From positions 6,285,501 through 6,349,500 of the forward strand of contig NC_064233.1 in NCBI RefSeq assembly GCF_023101765.2: a stretch of DNA of 64,000 nt. Direction: 5' to 3'. The notes under the pieces were generated by a model. The model did not search any database and was not told the DNA's origin. It was given only the letters and a program-made list of their open reading frames with translations. Both the position numbers and the translations under genes were made by a program. This DNA comes from Spodoptera frugiperda. Lineage: Eukaryota > Arthropoda > Insecta > Lepidoptera > Noctuidae. This document shows positions 1 through 12,800 of the stretch, one piece after another; the first letter of the stretch is position 1; every line of letters starts with the position of its first letter.

Positions 1-164
1 TAGAACGTGGTATTTTTAAAGACGAGCCTTCTTGGACGTGGTATATTATTAATATTTTGAGAATATTTATAAAGCGTAGAAAGCGCAAATGAATTCTTAA
101 ATGTAGGATATTTAAAAGAGAACTGTAAAAAACGCTATTCATTAACTAAAAATCACGGTAATAT

Positions 165-312
165 AGAGGAGAAAAGCTCTACTAGTTTCGGATCACAGAG
201 GGACTCTTCATCATGAGCAGCATGCGCAGACGCGGCGACGTCGCACAGCCTACTTTTCTAGGACTACATCGTGATTTTTGGTTAATTTAGTATGTCTCAC
301 GATAGTTATTAC
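165..312 (+). repeat. rep-D-related repeat
   Basis: CTCTACTAGTTTCGGATCAC ... TTTAGTATGTCTCACGATAG. Shares its ends with the 61.8 kb and 45.5 kb copies. Confidence 0.45.
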
Positions 313-408
313 AAAAATAACGCGATTCGTGTTCACGAGATGTTATAGAATTTCCAAAAGCCCGACACAGATCAAATATACCTATCTTTCTTTTTTAAAA
401 ACGTTTTG

Positions 409-487
409 TGTTCCAATGAATATGATTGGTGGAAGCCAAACGCATCCACAACAACGTAGCATAACACATATCTGGTGGAAAAAGCAG
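409..487. mobile_element. Foldback MITE-3, partial
   Basis: CCAATGAATATGATTGGTGG, GCCAAACGCATCCACAACAA shared with 9478-9530. Confidence 0.5.
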
Positions 488-532
488 GTTTTTAAAGGAA
501 AATGGTCCAATGATCAATATCAGACTTTTACT

Positions 533-612
533 GACTAAAAACCACCCCCGTTCCTTCTCCTGCTTTGAGCTGGAGCTCCGGTAATCTGCTACGTTATCCG
601 CAGCTCCGGAGG
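533..612 (+). repeat. rep-B 3' fragment
   Basis: GACTAAAAACCACCCCCGTT to CGCAGCTCCGGA. Confidence 0.55.
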
Positions 613-1387
613 AAAAACACCCTTAATCCTATGTCTAGTATAAAATTATGAAGTTTATTAAAGTTTTTGACTCACCCTGGATCCCGATGATCCCTGGAGT
701 CTATAGGAGCGGGCATGTTACACCGCTCCCCATTGCCGAAGGTATGGTTACATTGCCTGTACGGCGCGGTGGGGTCTCTCAAGATATGCCTGTAGCAGTA
801 CTGCCGTCCGGTCACCACTGGCAGGAGACATTCGTAGCTTTTGTTGGCACATAGTCGGGAACGGGAGACGATCTCTTTTTGGAGCTGGAAATAAAGAAAA
901 TGGGTGGTGCTGTTTTAAAGTATTCTAGAAGGTAGTGGAACTTTTGGTAGTCGTTTCCACAGCACAGTGGGTTAGTCCAAGGGCGTAGCTAGCGCCGTAT
1001 CTGTCGTATCAATTACACGGGGCGCCCAACGTGTATAGGTATGCAAAAAATAAAAATTTCCAATTTTTTATTCCATTTCAGAAATTACATAAGTCCAAAA
1101 AATCAATTCCTTCTTTTTTCGCGTAAAACATGCGTTCAAAAGTTGGCAACAACTTTAGGTAACTTAACGACGTCGTAAGGGTAACCTAAATATGGGTTCT
1201 GTTACAGCATTGGTAAGTCCTCTCTTTGAGGCTTGAGACACTGGGCGGTTCTGTAAAATCGTTTTCTTGAAGATGACTATGCAGGTTACCGTGGCTCTAG
1301 CTAAAAGCATCGAAACTCTAAATCTCTGGATCGACCTTGGTTTTTACAGAAACACCAATTCAACAAATTAATGCAAAAAAATCTATT

Positions 1388-1482
1388 GAGAGTAGGAACG
1401 AGCTAGTTCTAAGTCAGTAAGAGTTTGACATTCCCTCTCGCATCGAAGGAGATGGTCATTAGATGATTTTCCTCTTAAACAA
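1388..1482 (-). repeat. rep-B fragment
   Basis: Reverse copy with GTCAGTAAGAGTTTGACATT and GGTCATTAGATGATTTTCC. Confidence 0.5.
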
Positions 1483-1616
1483 AAAGCAACTAACCTTCTT
1501 TCTAAAACACTAATTAACACTTTAAACGCCACGGGGATCACCGGTGACCGACGTTAGCGGAGGATTTGCCTTCAACAGTTTTCTATTGGCAGTCAAAGAC
1601 TTAAAAACCATAATAC

Positions 1617-1807
1617 CTGAGCTCTAAGCTTCTCCTCCTCCTGTTTCTTCACCACCTCAGGGTCTGGTGGTTTGATAGACTTCACGTTGGTGATGCGCAC
1701 TCCAGACGACGCCACCCTGCCACCACGACTGAGCATCCTGACTTTTGGAAGGTGGATCACTTTTCCTGGTGTCTGAGGCTGTGACATGGCTGAAGTCGAC
1801 GGATTAA
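1617..1807 (-). CDS. Exon of an unrecognised gene, first coding exon in the preferred model (gene runs off the left edge)
   Basis: On the minus strand a reading frame opens at an ATG at 1787 (MSQPQTPGKV) and reaches a good donor (CAG|GTATT) after 57 codons, at 1617. A pyrimidine-rich acceptor (TTTCCAG) lies just upstream at 1808-1809, so the exon is probably 1617-1807. The peptide is basic, with a Lys/Glu-rich end (PPDPEVVKKQEEEKLRAQ); I do not recognise the family. In the preferred model a non-coding exon ending at 3316 is spliced to it, which puts ATG 1787 first in the main frame; the remaining exons would lie left of the window. The frame also stays open upstream of this ATG to the acceptor, so an earlier coding exon is an alternative. 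Real coding status is supported only by the open frame plus two splice sites. Confidence 0.45.
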
Positions 1808-1874
1808 CTGGAAATGGTGAGAAAATGTTCGTTAGTTAGGTCTTACTAGGTACCTAATAAGTATCACTACACAT

Positions 1875-1990
1875 GGTATAAAACAAAGTCGCTTTCTCTG
1901 TCCCTATGTCCCTCTGTACGCTGAAATCTTTAAAACTAAGGACTTTAAAACAAAGGTTTATATGTCAATACATGCATAATATATCACAGC
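1875..1990 (+). mobile_element. Partial copy of the 7.9 kb element
   Basis: Shares AAAACAAAGTCGCTTTCTCT and CATGCATAATATATCAC with 7882-8075; its 3' end is replaced by rep-C. Confidence 0.45.
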
Positions 1991-2007
1991 AGCAGAAAGT
2001 AAGTAAT

Positions 2008-2225
2008 AGCCGGTCTTTTGGGGGTTAGGAATAGGGTTATTGGGGAATCGGGGATTGGCAAGGGGGTGAGGGGCCTTCGGTAACCTCACTCACGCAACAA
2101 AATACCACGCAAGCGTTGTTTCACGTCGGTTTTTGTGAGGCCGTGGTATTATTCCGGTCGAGCCGGGCCGTGATATTATTACGGTCGCGCCGGCCCATTC
2201 GTGTCTAAGCAGCTCTACCATACTT
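2008..2225 (+). repeat. rep-C dispersed repeat
   Basis: GGTCTTTTGGGGGTTAGGAA, then GGGGAATCGGGGATTGG, AACGCAAGCGTTGTTTCACG-like block, GTGAGGCCGTGGTATTATTC. It lies in the proposed intron 1 of the minus-strand gene. Confidence 0.65.
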
Positions 2226-3315
2226 GTGTCGGTTAAAATTTTTGAATATAAATACGATTCTGGTGTTAATCTTCGGCTTCGCTTTATTTATAAACATCAA
2301 CATTTTAATTGTGGGTAAGTACTTACTCCTATTTCTAAATATGTAAGTATGGTTAACATTTCTCTTGCTAATTAACTTTTTTGTTTTGAATGATAATACC
2401 TAATAGTTTAGTTTTTGGTGTAAAGTTTAATAGTGTGTAGTCAATAATTGTTTATTTAATGCGTTTATTACGTTCAGTAACTGGCGTAAACATCACATTT
2501 GTGAGTAACCTTGAATTATAATACCCAAAGAAGTAGGTATTAGGTACATACGTTCCTTCCTTCCTACGCATTTAGAGTTGAATATGAACTTTTAGAAATT
2601 TTAATACATATACTAAATTAATAATAACTACTTAACGATAATTAGTAATTACTAACTATTAGTTAACATGTTTTTATAACCTAATTTGGTTTAAAATTAA
2701 ATAAAAACATTAATTTGGACTTACGTTCAGTAATCCTAATGTTATGAGCGTTCAGCTGGTTAGAATTTTCACTTCTAAACGAATACATTTTTTTAAGATA
2801 ATTAACAACAATAACACAAATTTAAATAACTAAAATCAACACCGAAACATGTAACAATGTTTCTAAGAAGGTAAAATTACTAAATTATTACGTAATATGG
2901 GTACTAGAAAATACTATTTTTCTGTTTTCGTCGCTATCGTTTATAATCCACGTAGCCGCGCAAAATTTCACTCATCGAGTCAATGGTACATTGTCAATAT
3001 TCATTCTCATTAATTAATAACACTTATTTTAAGAAATCTATAATCACTACAATTACTAAAAAAATATTTAATTAATTATGCCATCATTAGTTATTATCTC
3101 ACTTATAAAGATATGATTTTCACTAAAGAAATAAAGCAGTGTATTGTAAACAGTGGTGGGTCGGCCATTTGCACGGTGTGACAGAGAATTTAGGTCCGTA
3201 AAATTAAACTTGAAAATTATCATTCAAAACTTAATGAATAGTCTCAAAAATATACACAAAAGAAAGAGAAATGTTTAAACAATAGAATAAAGCATAGTGA
3301 TAACGTGAAACGTAC

Positions 3316-3400
3316 CTGTGATTGTTGCAGATCCGCATTCTGTCACCGGAGACCTTACTGCGTTAACCACCAAGTTTTACAATGGCGTCCGTTTAAGAAT
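3316..3400 (-). other. Candidate 5' non-coding exon of the minus-strand gene
   Basis: On the minus strand a strong donor (CACAG|GTACGT) sits at 3316/3315. Joined to the acceptor at 1807, the leader contains one short upstream ORF (ATG at about 3337) that stops at the TAA created at the junction, before the ATG at 1787. The 5' limit is not visible; 3400 is a guess. The exon lies about 280-360 bases from the Cyclin T start codon, giving a divergent pair. Confidence 0.3.
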
Positions 3401-3678
3401 ACCTATCAAGAATTTGTGTTGTGACGATTTTTTTTTCAAGAGTTATATAATTGATTTGGACTTTTAAAAAAACCAAGTTTATTTTTAGTTGTTAATTAGT
3501 GATTAATAACAGTGTTGTACATTCAAAATGTTAAATTACAAGTTTTAAATCTCTCAAATGTTAACGTGGTCTACGTCCGGTCGCCGCTGTCATAGCGCTA
3601 TCCCTTTCCCACTCACGCACTTAGACGGAGCTCTGCTCTCCGTCGTGCTTTCTCGCAAGCAGTCGGAATATCCGCTCA
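3400..3678. promoter_or_regulatory. Probable shared divergent promoter region / Cyclin T 5' UTR
   Basis: This stretch lies between the candidate leader exon on the minus strand and the Cyclin T ATG. GC content rises sharply from about 3570 to 3660 relative to the surrounding AT-rich DNA, as is common at housekeeping promoters. No TATA box or clear initiator is evident. An ATG at 3558 opens a frame that overlaps the Cyclin T start out of frame, so a transcript beginning upstream of it would carry an overlapping upstream ORF. Confidence 0.35.
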
Positions 3679-3827
3679 ATGGCTGGTGGGCAGGAAAAAT
3701 GGTATTTCAACAAAGAACAATTACTGAGTTCTCCAAGCAGAAAATGCGGTTTAGATGCAGATAAAGAATTGGCATATCGGCAGCAGGCCGCGAATTTAAT
3801 ACAGGACATGGGCCAGAGGCTTCAAGT
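3679..3827 (+). CDS. CycT: Cyclin T exon 1
   Basis: Encodes residues 1-49 plus two bases of codon 50. The start MAGGQEKWYF aligns with the cyclin T N-terminus (KWYF then EQL, SPSR). The donor is CAAGT|GTATCC; taking GT into the exon is required because exon 2 supplies the third base of Val50. Confidence 0.92.
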
Positions 3828-6800
3828 GTATCCTTTTTCAAAGTGTGGTGTTTTCAGCTCAATGTTTTTGTCGAGTCATGTGCTTAAAGTGCGTAAAACA
3901 TGCTAACTAAAAGTGTTTTTCCTAGTGTAATTGGAGTTAGCACGCGTTTCATTAGCCAAATAAGTGTATAAAGTGTGTTGTGTCGGTGAAATACAGTGGA
4001 AAAAGATGATGAAACTTCGATTGTGGCCCGCGGCGTCACTGTGGCCACTTTCGCTTTGTAGTGTGGGATTTCCCGCGTGACAGTGAGTAACGGCTCGTTT
4101 TCTACAGGTAAGTAAGCTATAGTATGTATGAAAGGGTCTGAAAAGTGTGAAATGTTTGTATTTAGGTTAGGGTCACGCATGATAGCGTGGTTTTTCCTCG
4201 AGGTCACTGCTCTTACAGCTGAGTCGACGGGACGCTTGCGCGGGTGACGTAGGGCCCGCGAGTGATCGACCTGCCGAGCTAAATTTACTCGATACAAACG
4301 ATTTTTACATTGTACACGCGCGTGGCGTGTATTTCTACGTAATTCGTTCGTGATCTTCACCTTATCATATTTTCCTGGTACATGAAAGTCATAAACACAG
4401 ATAACGTGCAAATTTTCTAACGTACAGACTTAAAATCGACGCGTGTACTATCTTCAGATCAAAATACAGTTATGTACGTCGTAGGCGCCAATTTGTAGCT
4501 CAATTCGCTAATACAATGCATTTCAACAGCGTTTCTTGAGGAAAATCGGCTGTATAAATGTAATTTTACAATAATATGTCGCAAACAAATATGTAGTGAG
4601 GTTATTTTGTTATTTTTCCTGTTACAACAAAGTCCACTGTAAAATGTATCTGTTTTACTGTTATTTGTCTAAACAACAATACTATTTAGTATAATAAATC
4701 TATTTTATGTGTAGATGGACATGATTAGAGGTAAATCAGTATTAATAGGACTACTCGGTAACTTTAGCATTATATTCAATCCGCTGTAGTGTTCCCTTAT
4801 CAAAGGTCTTACCAGGAATATGCTAGCCTCCTCGGTATGAAGGGTAGATAACATATTTCCATGAAAATCGGTCTCTGTATTGTTCATTGTAATAATTTAT
4901 ACTTATCTCAGTATAAAAATGAAGGCGGCATAGGATTTTTGTAGTAAACAATCTATTTTGTTATCAATTCAAATGTAGTTAAGGTCTAAATTACTCTCAA
5001 ACTAATTCAAATGTCCATATTATTCAATAACATTTATTTTGTGGATGAGTAAAATATAGTATGTTTCTTTTCCTTGTACTAAATGTACTAAATACACTTC
5101 TGTGTGCCCCTCGAAGGAAACATGACACAGGCCATATAGTTGTTAGTTTATGAAAACTCATTAAAAGCCATCATTAGTCAATTATAGCTCTAAACATGTT
5201 TATTTTTGAAACTTTAAATGATTGATGAACATACCCACTTTTATTTTCTATTAGTAACTAGCTGACTCTGCAAACTTCATACCGATGCTTCATACAGCCT
5301 TTTCTCACCTTTTAAACCTTTCCTAGACTTTTAGAAATAATTCAAAACCAAAATTAGGGAAATCCATCCAGCCTTTTCAGAGTTTTAGCAAGCCTAACGA
5401 ACCGGAATAGATTTTTATACATATATATAGATATAATTAAAAACTATTTTAACAATATTTGAACTGAAGCATTCATACTTTCAATGAAATACTAGTTTTG
5501 TTACAAAATCACGTTATTAACGGTACATTTTGTAATTTCAACCTTGCATTGTGAATGCCAAGGTGGAATCCTTGACCTCCACTGCTTAAATAACCGACCT
5601 TCTCCATTATACAATGAAATTTTAAGGTTTTTATTTGATTTTGTACTGGATTTCCCAATGATAAGGGCTTGTGGGACCACTTTTTGATGAAGATTGTGTT
5701 ATATTCATCTCTATTTGCTTATAATTTTCAAATATATTGATGAATTACAAGTACATAATTGAATATTTCTGCTTTTCCACTCTAGTATGGAGTGTCTATA
5801 ATCGATCTATTGACTAAATTCAATTCAAAACACATTTTTGACAATAACTCCATACGAAATGTGACAATTCTATCTCCCTTCAGTTACATCTGACAGATAC
5901 ATTATTGTGGCTGTCTGAAAGTATCTAAATGTTGTTGTTATGTAACTAACGTACTTAAAAAAAGACTAAACAAATACCAAAAATTTTCCTCATAATCTGA
6001 CTAGTAGTTACAGAGATAAGGGTTTACTGACAAACCAAAGCTTCAATTTTTATTTATGAAATAATATAGTAGAATACTGGACTTTTGACATAAACTGACT
6101 CTTATAGCCTCATATGAGACACATTTGGCAGAAGCAAGGCAGCAGTTTGATAAACGATACCTTTTAAACTACAATCTTCAACTTGCCAGTCAAGTATAGA
6201 GATTATGGCATGCTCTGATCATATCTACAGGTCCTATGTATACTAATGTAACTCGCAAAATGACCTATACATGAAATTTTGTGATTAGCAATTTGTATAA
6301 TGTAGGATCTGTCGATATGAAACTAGTATTATCCTTGATTAGCCCTTCACCCATTTAAAAAGTCATTGAAAACTTAGACAGTGATTCATTTAGGTTTAGA
6401 ATATTCTAGATTAAAATGTAGAAAGATAAATTCCCTCCAATGAAATAGCCTCCACTGTATTTTATCTAAAAGATGATCTAGTTTGATAAAATGTTGATTT
6501 CAACACAACAAAGTTTGTAATGATCAGCAGAATGTGTTGATATTTATTTAATTTTAAAGATTATCAATATTTTAATTTATTTAGGTAGTTATAATGATAT
6601 GATTATATTTACACCTGTTTGCCAAATTTTTGTGTTTGACAATGGTATTTTTGACAAAGTATGGCACACATATTTTTTATTTTATTCTTTACTCTGATCC
6701 AAGGTATAATTATATCAAATTACTCAAAGTCAGCATTGTATGCCTTCTTCTAATCTCCCTTGTCAGATCTCATCTCATACTTATAAATTTAATGTCTCTG

Positions 6801-9800
6801 TTCTTTTATAAATGTAATCATATCATTAAGTTTCCATGAAACAACCAGGCTCAAATGTAATGTTACATTGAATTATTATTGAAACTGATCCCAATAATGC
6901 CATTCATAACTAAAAATCTACCTCTGTCCAAAGATTTTGCATTTTATTGCCCATAAGCAAACATGTGCTTTAACATATAAAAAATCACCATGCTAAAATG
7001 GTCAGTGGGTTTCCTTAACTCAAAATCTTTTGTAGTCCATTGTTATGTCCCTTTGACAAAAATAATACCACATTTCTGGGAAGGTTTACCTTTTTTTATG
7101 GCCTTCTGTCTGTGACTGTCTTGCCATTCTATGGTATTTTTACAGAGATTTACTTTTTAATGGAGAAAGGCTCATATTACCAGTGGACTAAAGTTTTAAT
7201 TTGTTTCTAAGTTACTTTTGAGTTAAAGGAGATGGTTTTAAAGAGCTTAACATTGTTACAATACTCTTTTACCTGACTTAGGTGGGGGCAAAAAGGAGGG
7301 TTAAGTTTTGCCACATTAAAATCGTCTAATCAAGTCTCGCAAATGTATTTGATACTGACCATTCAATAGATTAACATATTCAAGCAGACATACAAACAAT
7401 CAATTTATTATTGTAGACAACCTCTTATCTCGCTTGATAGATAGTCTTTAAGTGCATTGAATATCAATTGTTGTGCAACACACAATAATATGATTTACCA
7501 AAGCCAAAATGCATATCTTGAATGCATTAAATTCAATATTTTCCTGTTATAAATTGATAGATTAGTACTTGTAATTTTTAAATTTAATAACCCTTTTCAA
7601 CTATGTCATAGGTACAAAGATAATTTGTAATTTCACATATTTTGGCTTTATATTCCATACTCAGAATGCTATTATAACAGTTACAATTGGGGTTGTATAG
7701 TTTTGACATTGAATTATTATTGAGATTGTATTGGATTGAAATTGTATTGACATTGAGAAGTTTCAAGAGTAAGAGCGCAGGTCTAATTGAATTAATGATT
7801 TTGACTTTGAAGCTGATTTTTTTTATCAGACAATCTGTCTGCTCATATCTCCTATTCCATTAAAAAGTCTGCCATTATTTATGACTACATAGTATAAAAC
7901 AAAGTCGCTTTCTCTGTCCCTATGTCCCTTTGTATGCTTAAATCTTTAAAACTACGCAACGGATTTTGATACGGTTTTTTAATAGATAGAGTTATTCAAG
8001 AGGAATGTTTATATGTATAATACATGCATAATATATCACCATTGCACCCATGCGAAGGTGGGGCGGGTCGCTAGAATAAAATAAAAAGGGAATCAATAGA
8101 GTTCACAATACTTATATCAAATATGGAAACATGAGTGTTGCTAAAATTAAACAAACATCTTTAATACTTGTTTGTTTAAAAAATACATGTGATTACAAGT
8201 TGTTGTCATCTCATGATAATATATTAAAAGGTCAGTGACCTATGACTGTTCTATTGCATTTTACATAACAGCAGTCATTGACGCATTTCATACTCAATAT
8301 TATTTGTTTATTTATATATATGAATATACTATTTACTTAGTATGTATTAATTTTCATATTTACTCTGGTTAAGAGCATAATTATGTAGATGAATTTTTGA
8401 GTTATTGTCCATTTCAAGATCCTTGACTTAATTTACCAACTGATTATGGTAAAATACTTAAATTTTAAAATAATGATGTAGATAATTTACTAAAAATATT
8501 ACTTATCTATTTAATAAATTAACAAATGGTTTGATAATGCTATTTTAACGATGATTTAATAGTTATTATTAAACTAAACATTGTTTGCGGCTAAACGTTT
8601 CGGGAATTCCAACTATTTTGGAATGCTAATTGCCCCTGACCCCTCCTATCTTGAACTGGTCATGTGGACTGATAGCTAAACAATAGTTTATTTAAATTTT
8701 GAAACCAAAATAGGTAATTAATTTAAATAAACCAAGTGTAACAAAAAAGTCGGCAACGCACTTGTAACTCCTTTGATTTTGCGCGTGTCCATGCGAACCT
8801 GTTTGCTATCCCATGAAAACAGAGTTTCTGTATCATTGGTCTCGCTATCCTCGCTAGTTATCGGAGATTCTCCTCGTGGCATCTATATTCTCAAAATTTA
8901 CAGTTCTATCATGAGATTTTAGAGTTGTAGGCGGTTTACAACATCATACGACGACAACATTTAGGCGAGTTCCTAGCTTCTCTCACAGACAGACGGACGG
9001 ACACCCAAGCTACCTCGAGCTGTGATGTTATTTTGAAAACAGGTTTTAACCATAAAATTAATAGGTATACATATTATTGATGAAGGTTATAGGCTTATTT
9101 GTGTGCCATAAATCTTCAAAACGAAACATGTGAAACCGAGGCGAGACCTAGTTACATAAAATGCAGCGTTTTTCAAATAATATTCTCAAGTATTTATGGT
9201 AGCCGAGTTAAATTAATTTCGCACTTATTACGCAATTTTTGTTAATCATTGTGAAAGTTTTGTTAAGTTGTGTGAAGAGGGTTTTTGCTAAGTGCGGAGT
9301 TTCGTTCTCAAGGTTTTAGGTATTTCTTTTGTTCAATAATACTTAGTTTGCACCAGTACTTATGTCTAAAATAAGTGTATTTTTTGGGGTCATTTGAATT
9401 TGTTTCATGAGAATGATAACAAATATCCTTAGATTTAAGACTTTGGGTCTGTTTCCACCAGTGCTAAGCTATGTGTACCAATGAATATGATTATTGGAAG
9501 CCAAACGCATCCACAGCAACGTAACATAGCACATCTCTGGTGGAAAAGCATCCTTAACTACATACATACACATATCACTACATTAAAGGAAAAGAGCCTT
9601 ATGTAGCTTCATCATTTTATAGTGCTACTTACACTGAAATTTGACCTTTCTAGTTGCTACATAGTCAGACTTTTAATACATAGCTACTCTATTATAGCTA
9701 ATCATTTATAACTTGTTAATACTAAAAGTAATCTTATCAACGACTATTTCAAACAAAAATACTGACGCACTTACTGTGTTTGGTATTGATATTATCAGAC

Positions 9801-12800
9801 TTGTGTCTCGTATATTGACTGACGTCTCATGTATGTGCATGAGACTTAAATACATAAACACAAGATAGGGTTCCTATTTGTTACTATCTACTACATATTA
9901 GGTTTTAGAAACAAACATCTATTAGTTACTTTTAGAATATAGGGGTCTTTCAGTAGAGGGCAATCATCATCATCATCATCATCAGCCGAGAGACGTCCAC
10001 TGCTGAACAAAGGCCTCCCCTTGGTCCTCCACGTAGAACGACAAGCCGCCACCTGCATCCACTGGCAATGGCATTGAGCAATTAAGTCCACCTTATATAT
10101 GATTATATATAAAACTTAAATAAAAAAACACCAACACATCTTCTTCATCAGAAGTGTAGTATGTAAATTAAATGGAAAAACCACTTTTTGCCTTTAAGAG
10201 ACTCTTTTACAGAGAGCATGTCTAGTTACCATACTTATTGCCATGCTATAAGCATAATACCATTCAGACTCCATGCTATTACTTATCAAAAACTCAATAA
10301 TACATTACCTAACACTAAATCGATTCACTAAACATGTCCTTAAATCTACTAGGTACACCTCAATAGTACCAAAAACGGTAAAACTGTACATTAAAATATG
10401 AACTGTAAATAATTGTATGTTTTTACAATCGAATATGAAGTCCTACTTTGCATACAAACATGTATGATTCATCGAGTCATCAAGATAAATTCGTTTTAGG
10501 TATTTATGCTACTATATGTATTATTTTGCGACAAACATTTAGAAAGAAATATAGTGAGTCATACAATATGAGTGCATTTTATGCTCAGGCAGCTATATTG
10601 TGCAATGACTATGTATTATTATGTCTGCCATTGCAAGGATTTCCTTGTTTTATACCATATTTATGTATATTAATTTTATACATAAGGTAAAGAACTTGGT
10701 TAGATTATAATTGTTGACTTTACTATGTTAGTACATAATATCTACAGTGGTTTTCCTTCTCGGTTTTCTAGGAAATTGTAAACCGATGCACTAATTGCCG
10801 TTTATTATGTTTATAGGGCTCTTTAGTACTGATTTTTTATGGCAAATTGACAAGCTGACTCTAGCAATGACTCTACCGCCTTTGGCGAGGCGAGAGGGAT
10901 TTCATCTCGCCCAAGGCTCGAGAAGTCATGTTGAGGAGGAAGTGTCAGACTTTTCAGTGTTCAGAATGCTTAAAAATCACCCTGTTCCTTCTCCTGCTTT
11001 GAGCCGGAGTCCCGGTAACCTGTTACGTTGTCTATAGCTCCTGAAGGAGTATTTTATTGTCACTTGTCACCATACAGTTGCTTTTTGTATGGTCGGTCCT
11101 ATTTCAGTCCTTGAGAAACAATTATGAATAGTATATGTGATCACTAGACAAACGAATCGGTTATTTGAGTACGCTTACATACAAAACCGTTACTCGTATT
11201 TACCGAAGTATCTATGCGAATAAGTACGTAGTACAGTTGGTATCTAAACCTTTTCATTGAATTTACGACTTTATAATCAAATTGATAAAGGTGGAATTCT
11301 AATAAAGGAATAAAAAGAGTAGGTTGACCTGCTGTTGACACTTTTATGTACCACCGAGTCATCTTGCTCCAATCATTTAATAGATTGTCGACCCTATAAC
11401 AATACCGTAAGGTTGAATCTATTGAAAAACTGACGTTTGTATCTAAAATGTAATAGAGGGCGAGCAAATACAGGTGGTTATAATCGTGAATCATAAATGG
11501 CGTCTCTCAACCGTTTTGCAAAACGTTATTGTTATGAGTAACTGAACTATAGTTGGTAGAACAGGTAATTTTTCAATACAAATATGTTTTTTGTATTCAA
11601 TGCCCGAGGGATGCTTTTTTTTTATAACCAATGGTATGAAATACGCAGGTAAATACCATGAGGCTGGGGTAGTTTATGGTTGCAACAATGCAGGGTTTTC
11701 ATTGAACTAAAGATAGTTGCAAATAGTTTCTATTGCAAAGACCAGAATAAAAATGGCAACCGCATCTAACACAAAAAATGAACCATTTTAAAAATTACTG
11801 CTTTATTGTTTTTCAAAGGCTTGTTATTTAAATGGTAATTATAACTACAGGTAGACGGGCACCCCATAACAAAATGCCTAACAGTTGCCCCCATTTTAGA
11901 AAGTCCGTTCATAGTTTGGTCTAACTTTCACTAAGTGAAAGTTATCTTCCATCAGTTAAACTTACAATTGTATATGTTCTAGAATGTTCCTTGTACGTTT
12001 TTTTATTGTTTTATGGCCTTGACGTCATTCTTCCTTGAGCGCGCATTTGCGGACGCGCGCATTTACCCGCTTTGAGCGCATTTGGCGCGGGAAGTCCCCA
12101 AAAGATTTAGGGAATACAAAAACTTATTTTAGATCCGCGTGCTATCTATGTTCAGTACCTTTACCATGAGTTTTGAAGTAATAGTATTTGTCGATGCATG
12201 TCAAATTTTACAACGCCTTTGCCGGTCACCTGTGGAACAAAAATTTGCCATACAAAAACTTTACGTCGTCGCTAGCGATTATCGACAAATACTATTGCTT
12301 CAAACTCATGGTTGAGGCACAGTAGGTATAAGGACATTAAAACAACACTTACTTACTAATAAGTAAACCAATTTGATAGTTTACTCGATAACTGTGACAA
12401 TTTTGACGGCAAAATTTTCCTTTATTGCCGAAATTAGCTTAGGAATTCTGGCAATTTCCGTGGTACCACACGTGTTGGGACGCGGGGCAAAGATCTCGTT
12501 ATTTTTAAATCATCAGTTGACGCCGGTTTGTGCGTACACGGTGTAACAGAGGCTACCGTTTCGACAGGGTCAAGGCCTTATATTCTAGTTTAAATAATCA
12601 TTCTAGAACCTTGTAACTATACATTTTTACACCTTTATAACCTCTAATATAATTTATAAAGTGATTTTCTGAACAAAAACACAGATTCTCATGTCGGTGA
12701 GCAATTTATAGCGAAGATTTACCCCCACCTTACTCGAAAAGGTGGTACAACTGGGTCATATGAAAAAAAAAGATGGCTGACTTTTTTTGCAAGCATCCGT

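Noticed and set aside
3884..4411. 175-codon ORF on the minus strand
   Set aside because: Overlaps the start of Cyclin T intron 1, has no recognisable family signature, and no supporting splice sites or promoter were seen.
11144..11494. 116-codon ORF on the minus strand
   Set aside because: Tyr/Leu/Ser-rich AT-driven frame inside a Cyclin T intron, with no recognisable motif.
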